Shown here: positions 63,659 to 64,000 of the stretch, piece by piece
How the letters are laid out: every line of letters starts with the position of its first letter
Position numbering within the stretch: position 1 is the first letter of the stretch
Program-made: the position numbers and the translations under genes
Assembly: GCF_013836145.1 (NCBI RefSeq)
Contig: NZ_CP057483.1
Location: forward strand, 868,001-932,000
Length of the DNA: 64,000 nucleotides
Direction: 5' to 3'
From: Citrobacter sp. RHB25-C09
GTDB taxonomy: Bacteria > Pseudomonadota > Gammaproteobacteria > Enterobacterales > Enterobacteriaceae
The notes under the pieces: generated by a model
The model's input: the letters and a program-made list of their open reading frames with translations, nothing else
Databases searched by the model: none
What the model was told of the DNA's origin: nothing

Positions 63659-64000
63659 TTATTCGTAAGTCACATTAACCAGAACATTACTCATGACCAC
63701 TCCGCTGGTAATAGCTCCAACATTCTGATAACGCGCGTAAAACCCATAATCCTTTATATAATTCTCACTATTTCCACTGACATCATAAATAACGTTAGAA
63801 CTGCCATCGCTCTTCAAAACATTAGCCTTGAACGTATCAGAAAAAATAACGATACCCACATTTTCTGCCGCACCTGCGGTGGCGTCATTTTTAAACACCT
63901 GCTTCTGGTTATTCCAGAAACCATTTTGTGGGGTAAAGCTAAATTTTAACTGGCTTACGCTCGCGCTATCTCCGCTACTTACATAGCAGTTGTCTATGTG
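63659..64000 (-). CDS. fimbrial minor subunit (3' part)
   Basis: C-terminal 113 residues of a pilin; the frame is open to the right edge, so the start is outside. It reads DNCYVSS... LKFSFTPQNGFWNNQ... ENVGIVIFSD ... DYGFYARYQNVGAITSGVVMSNVLVNVTYE. The cysteine, the G-X-I/V motif and the penultimate tyrosine of the beta-zipper motif are typical of chaperone-usher pilins. It lies 11 bases upstream of the adhesin gene. The rest of the operon (usher, chaperone, major pilin) should lie to the right. Confidence 0.85.
   Translation of the reverse strand, partial: HIDNCYVSSGDSASVSQLKFSFTPQNGFWNNQKQVFKNDATAGAAENVGIVIFSDTFKANVLKSDGSSNVIYDVSGNSENYIKDYGFYARYQNVGAITSGVVMSNVLVNVTYE

Overview
The window reads as chromosome of an enterobacterium of the Citrobacter/Salmonella/Escherichia group. 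Core genes match Escherichia coli order and protein length almost one for one from murE to yadE (a comparison made from memory), and intergenic REP/BIME palindromes are abundant. A kdgT-like / DUF1537 kinase / pdxA2 / DeoR operon next to yacL is an arrangement I recall from Salmonella. Together with the AmpD sequence and the different fimbrial locus, this makes Citrobacter or a close relative the best guess. Genus is inference.

Layout. Positions 1-13.6 kb are the distal dcw cluster, all on + and mostly overlapping by 1-8 bases: murE (5' end outside), murF, mraY, murD, ftsW, murG, murC, ddlB, ftsQ, ftsA, ftsZ, lpxC. They build the peptidoglycan precursor, flip or polymerise it and assemble the divisome. 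At 13.8-17.6 kb lie secM-secA (arrest-peptide control of the Sec motor) and mutT. At 17.7-19.3 kb yacG-zapD-coaE run on -, followed by guaC (+), hofC-hofB-ppdD and nadC (-), and ampD-ampE (+). A GH43 glycosidase and a GPH sugar symporter (26.3-28.7 kb, -) sit between ampE and aroP, which are neighbours in E. coli K-12. pdhR-aceE-aceF-lpd (30.8-37.9 kb) encode pyruvate dehydrogenase and its regulator. yacH with a DUF2950 gene remnant, acnB and yacL follow.

Accessory region 43.5-52.8 kb. First comes a four-gene sugar-acid operon: permease, DUF1537 kinase, PdxA2 and DeoR regulator. It is preceded by three copies of one inverted repeat around a TATAAT box. Next is a three-gene locus I do not recognise: a 116-aa beta-rich protein, a 1235-aa protein with fibronectin-III-like modules and exact 77-residue C-terminal repeats, and a 258-aa protein ending in a LecA/PA-IL-like lectin domain. 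It has its own CRP-like site. This locus occupies the place where speD and speE normally lie; neither gene is present here. It is the best candidate for an undescribed system.

From 52.8 kb the E. coli order resumes: yacC, cueO (with a CueR-type 19-bp-spacer promoter), gcd, hpt, can, yadGH, yadI, yadE. The window ends inside a chaperone-usher-type fimbrial locus (two-domain tip adhesin plus a minor pilin, -). No tRNA, rRNA, CRISPR array, insertion sequence or prophage was seen.
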